Shown here: piece after piece, positions 60,113 through 64,000 of the stretch
How positions within the stretch are numbered: position 1 is the first letter of the stretch
Layout: each line of letters opens with the position of its first letter
From: Dioscorea cayenensis subsp. rotundata
Taxonomy: Eukaryota > Streptophyta > Magnoliopsida > Dioscoreales > Dioscoreaceae
Assembly: GCF_009730915.1 (NCBI RefSeq)
Contig: NC_052487.1
Location: 18,096,529-18,160,528 of the forward strand
Direction of reading: 5' to 3'
Length of the DNA: 64,000 bases
Position numbers and translations under genes: made by a program
Notes under the pieces: model-generated
Database searches by the model: none
Seen by the model: the letters and a program-made list of their open reading frames with translations, nothing else
Told to the model about the DNA's origin: nothing

Positions 60113-61206
60113 TCACAGCAGGCTTTGGATTTAAACAAGATAAAACCTCACAGCCATTTATCGGCTGGTTTTCCATACAGTATAAATTGATGAAGGAAGC
60201 AGGGGTATATTGGTTGTCTACCTTAAATTCTCATTTTATTGTGGGCCATGCAAATTAATAGACAAAAAGACAGTGGGAAAAAGTAAACCTCAACATATGA
60301 GTTCAGTTGGAATTGATTTTCACTTTAAACTGGGAAAAATCATGCTGATATAAGTCTCTTGTTATTTCAATTATATTCTAGCAACAATTTTAAGTTTTAA
60401 TAATAAAGTATCTGCTAGTAACTGACACATGAACTCCTTACTGAAGAAATATACGTATCATATGCCATCAGCGGTTTGATTTCTCCTTACTTGTTGAATA
60501 AAGCGATTGCACCTAGAGGACCAAAGGCTGATGAATACTTGACGAAGCACTTTACCTGTTCTCACGCTGAGATACTTTAGCATCATGTTTCCCACATTTG
60601 CAATAAGCCAAAAATCAGCGATTTTGCATCAGAAACACATATTACTACATTGATGATGAATCATTTTTTGTGTTTTTTCAGCGTGTATAATTATGTAGAT
60701 ATGAATGTCAAAAATTTTGAGCCACTTTATATCTTTAGCCTCCTACCATAGAGTTCAGCTCATATTTGATAATGTGGTGAAAAAAATGATTAGGTAGTTC
60801 AAATTTCAATTGAAATTTAATGTGAAACATATTGTTTTGTTGTTCTTTACAAATGTTGGCTTTGTGGAAGCAGGCTTCATTAAGTTTCTTTGAAAACGCA
60901 ATCCTTCAGAGAGCAAAATAAACCTGCCTTTGAATAATCTCTCTCTCAGCTTCAACATGTCCGGTTTATAGGCGGGCAAGTCGAGCTGAAAAGTTTCTGT
61001 GATGTGGTGATGCTTTGGATAAAGCTGAAACTCCTCTGTTACCGAATTCTTCCAAGATTATGAGGAAGCCAAGTACTGAGTTGAGTGTTGCTTCTTCAAT
61101 TCTTTACATGATATTTCGCGATCCGATGAGTATACTGTGTCCTGCTCCCGGCCAAATAAAAGTTATGACCTTTTCAATTCGTGCACGAGTACTGAGCTCA
61201 GAGTAA
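60113..61206 (+). other. Possible 3' part of the gene fragment after the gap
   Basis: Continues from the duplicated unit. A short open stretch 61015-61206 reads MDKAETPLLPNSSKI, LYMIFRDPMSILCPAPG and ends at a stop, with no family I recognise. The rest is AT-rich. Evidence for a real gene is weak. Confidence 0.2.
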
Positions 61207-64000
61207 GTGTCATGTAGCGTACATATATATATATATATATATTTATTAAGTTAAACATTTACCCACAATTTACTCAAAGTCCATTTTCATGGTGATTAAT
61301 TTGAAAATAATAGTTTAAATTTTCTTTTAATATATTATTTTGAATTTTATTTTGTTTTTATATTTATATTTGATAGAGTATATTGTTATCAAAATTGAAA
61401 TTTGAATTTATATTCAAAATCATAATTAAATTAAAAAAATTAAAAATTAATAAATATATATAAACGTCACAATAATTTATTCATAAATTATAAGAATTGG
61501 AAAATAAAGATGCTAATAAAAAATCGAATTGGATATAATAATTTACAAATTTATAATAATTATTTAATTTACAATTGCGATCATTCAAAATTTCACTAGA
61601 TATTTATAAAATTGAAAGCTATATAAAATATAAAGCAGTAGACATAATAAAAATTTTTAAAACAAAAACAAGATAATTAGAAAACATAAATAAATAGTAG
61701 AGTTATAATTGGGACCTAAATGGATGCCAATGAAAATCAATCAACTTGTTATTTTATATAAATCAAATTGTTACATATAATTATTTTTGTGATTATTTAA
61801 TTCAAAATAATTGGGTAAGTGGGTACTCTATAGATAAAGGTACAATTTTTCCCTCTTTTTGACATATCCTACCCATGTTTTACTTGTTGCCATCTCTACT
61901 CATAATGGCTACTCTTTCGTCAAAGTTATGTTCTGTCTGCTGTGCTTATTTTGTTAGTTTGCCTGTCTGTCTGTCTCTTGTTGTTCTCTCAGCCTCTACC
62001 TCTATTTGTTATTCTTTGTTCCTTTTTTCTTTTTAATAATATTAGCTACCTAGTATAGATCATTTTCATAAAAAAATGCTTCTCTTCACCTTGTTGTTGT
62101 CCAATACAGTAAGCTGCTAATACTGTGCATCCCTCATGACTAAATTTGCTTATCTTGCAGCAGAGATATCGTCCAACATCTCCTTCAAGCAATTCTAATC
62201 TAGATACAAAACAAAATCAACTATAAACTCTTTGCGATATACCCCTTTAGCTATTGCCTCTAACCGCAATTCAATCATAAATTCCTTGTTCTTCATCTCA
62301 ACTAGATCTTTTCCGAGATTTTGGGCTAGAGGAGCAACCAACTGTGCAACAATGGAACAATTGATTTTCAGATCTGCTGCTATATAGTGAAGCACAAATC
62401 CAGTGACTTTAACCTCAATTTCCGATCTAGGAATAAGCTTTGCATACGGTTGAAATAAAGGCAAAACTATTTAAAATAATCGGGTAAGTGAGTACCCTAT
62501 GAGTCAGGGTACGTTTTTCCCCTCCTTTTGACTTATCCTACCCATACTCTACCTTATGTCATCTCTACTCATAATGGCTACTCTTTTATCTAAGTTTTGT
62601 TCTGTCTGTCTGTATCTTCTTGTTCTCCTATCCCCTAACTCTATTTGTTATTCTTTGTTCATTTCTTCCTTTAAATAATATTAGCTGTATACTATAGATC
62701 TTTTTCTTTAAAAAAACAAAATGCTTCTCTTCACCTTATTGTTGTCCAACACTGTAAGCTAGGCACCTACATATAAGGGTATGATTTTTTTTCCCCTCTT
62801 TTTGACATATCCTACCCATACTCTACCTATTGCCATCTCTACTCATGATGGCTATTCTTTTGTCTAAGTTTTGTCATATCTAGTGTCTATTTTGTTAGTC
62901 TGTCTCTTCCTGTTCTACTAGCCTCTACCTCTATTTGTTATTGTTTGTTCATTTCTTCCTTTTAATAATATTAGCTACCTAATATAGATTTTTTTTCTTA
63001 AAAAAAAAATAAATACTTCTCTTCATTTTGTTTTCTTCTTTACACAGTTGGTTGCAGACCTGTAACTCCTAATAGCCTGAAAACTCCTCCAGAGAAACAA
63101 AATAACTCTGCAAAATAAACCTGTATTAGAATCTCTCAGCTTCCAGCTGTGTTTGGTTTATATATATTTATTAAGCTAAATATTTACCCACAATTTACCC
63201 AAAATCCATTTTCATAAGGATTAATTTGAAAATAATAGTTTAATTTTTTTTAATATATTATTTTGAATTTTATTTAATTTTTATATTTATATTTGATAGA
63301 GCATAATATTATCAAATTGAATTTTGGATTTATATTATGAATCATAATTAAATTATTAAAAATTATAAAACAAATATTAAAAATAACGTTATAATAATTT
63401 ATTTTTATAAATTATAAGAATGGGAAAAATAAGATGCTAATAAAAAAAAATCAATTGGATATATAAATTAATCAATTAATTTACAAATTTATGAGAATTA
63501 CTTAACTTACAATTGCAATTCTTTCAAAAATCTCACTAGACATCTATAAAATTCGAAACTATATAAAATATAAATAGTAGATATATGAAAAAATTTAAAA
63601 CAAAAACCAAGATACTTAAACATAAACAAAAGTGAGTTATCATTGAGTCTTAAATGGATGTCAATGAAAATCAATCAACTTGTTATTTTATATAAATCAA
63701 ATTGTTACATATAATTTTTATGTGATTATATAATTTAAGATAATCGGGGAAGTGGGTACTCAACTGGGTAAAGTGTAAGTGTATGATTTTTTCCCTTGAA
63801 GGTATGAGTACATGGTACGATGTTATGAGTAAGGATAAGGGTTTTTGACATATCCTACCCACACCCTACCTATTGCCATCTCTACTCATAATTACTACTC
63901 TTTTGTCTAATTTTTGTCCTGTCTGTTTGTTGTGTCTATTTTGTCACCCTATCTCGCTCATTTGTCTCTTCCTATTCTCCCTAGCCTCTACCTCTATTTG
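61207..64000. repeat. Compound direct-repeat array
   Basis: A 600-bp AT-rich block (about 61240-61800) recurs at about 63166-63735, offset about 1,925-1,930 bp. After each copy comes a pyrimidine-rich unit. Four such units are present: 61808-62115, 62476-62760, 62762-63040 and 63740-64000 (runs off the edge). Shared phrases are GGGTAAGTGGGTAC, TTGACATATCCTACCCA, GCCATCTCTACTCATAAT, CTCTACCTCTATTTGTTATT and TTCTCTTCACCTT. The unit may be part of an LTR or a satellite-like family. A non-repeated island with an ORF sits at 62160-62465. Confidence 0.8.
62195..62464 (-). CDS. Unidentified short ORF inside the repeat array
   Basis: An 89-codon open frame on the minus strand, in a non-repeated island between two repeat units. 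It reads as plausible protein (IPRSEIEVKVTGFVLHY, AQLVAPLAQNLGKDLVE, KNKEFMIELRLEAIAKG, VYRKEFIVDFVLYL), with a helical, amphipathic look. I recognise no family. It could be an exon captured by the repeat, or chance. Confidence 0.25.
   Translation of the reverse strand: MPLFQPYAKLIPRSEIEVKVTGFVLHYIAADLKINCSIVAQLVAPLAQNLGKDLVEMKNKEFMIELRLEAIAKGVYRKEFIVDFVLYLD

Noticed and set aside
1..64000. CRISPR array, phage or bacterial-type defence system
   Set aside because: The window is plant nuclear DNA. Its tandem repeats are microsatellites or transposon parts, without regular repeat-spacer structure.

Overview
This is nuclear DNA from a flowering plant. Genes have short exons with GT-AG introns, the intergenic DNA is very AT-rich, and the window is full of plant transposable elements (Ty1/copia, PIF/Harbinger, hAT, MITEs). 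The gene set is plant-typical: NADP-malic enzyme, ribosomal protein eS24, RIT1, a clavaminate-synthase-like dioxygenase and an Aux/IAA repressor. I cannot place the species. An exact 1,000-base run of N (57974-58973) shows this is a draft assembly.

Layout. 1-947: 5' end of an NADP-malic enzyme gene on the minus strand, running off the left edge. 948-8400: intergenic DNA with two MITE families, a fold-back element carrying a piece of a U-box/ARM-repeat (PUB-type) gene, a tRNA-like SINE head and a 196-bp tandem duplication. 8418-11164: eS24 gene with a classic ribosomal-protein promoter (site II plus telo box), five exons. 11849-16047: RIT1 on the minus strand (seven exons, 538 aa), convergent with eS24. 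16571-18824: conserved-looking unidentified gene on the minus strand (three exons, 429 aa).

19317-28290: a roughly 9-kb internally deleted PIF/Harbinger element whose Myb/SANT-like ORF is split by a roughly 4.9-kb hAT element with a decayed transposase. 28885-35917: a dead Ty1/copia retrotransposon (TNT1-94 type). Its 3' LTR holds a non-autonomous Harbinger element with a TAA duplication, and that element holds a GC-rich 847-bp hAT-like element with a perfect 8-bp duplication.

36713-39476: three-exon TauD/TfdA-family dioxygenase. 40384-41520: splice-bounded open segments of an unidentified gene or relic. 42000-50400: AT-rich intergenic DNA with microsatellites and a third copy of the MITE. 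50454-51893: six-exon Aux/IAA gene of IAA18/26-like type; exon 4 carries several small insertions that break the PB1 domain. 53640-57973 and 58974-61206 flank the gap and hold fragmentary coding-looking DNA, including a tandem-duplicated exon. 61200-64000 is a compound direct-repeat array.

The genes form no operon-like pathway. eS24 and RIT1 both act in translation, but their adjacency is probably chance in a plant genome. I found no CRISPR array or bacterial-type system. The most informative features are the nested transposons, the gene-fragment-carrying fold-back element, the disrupted Aux/IAA exon and the unidentified gene at 16.6-18.8 kb.
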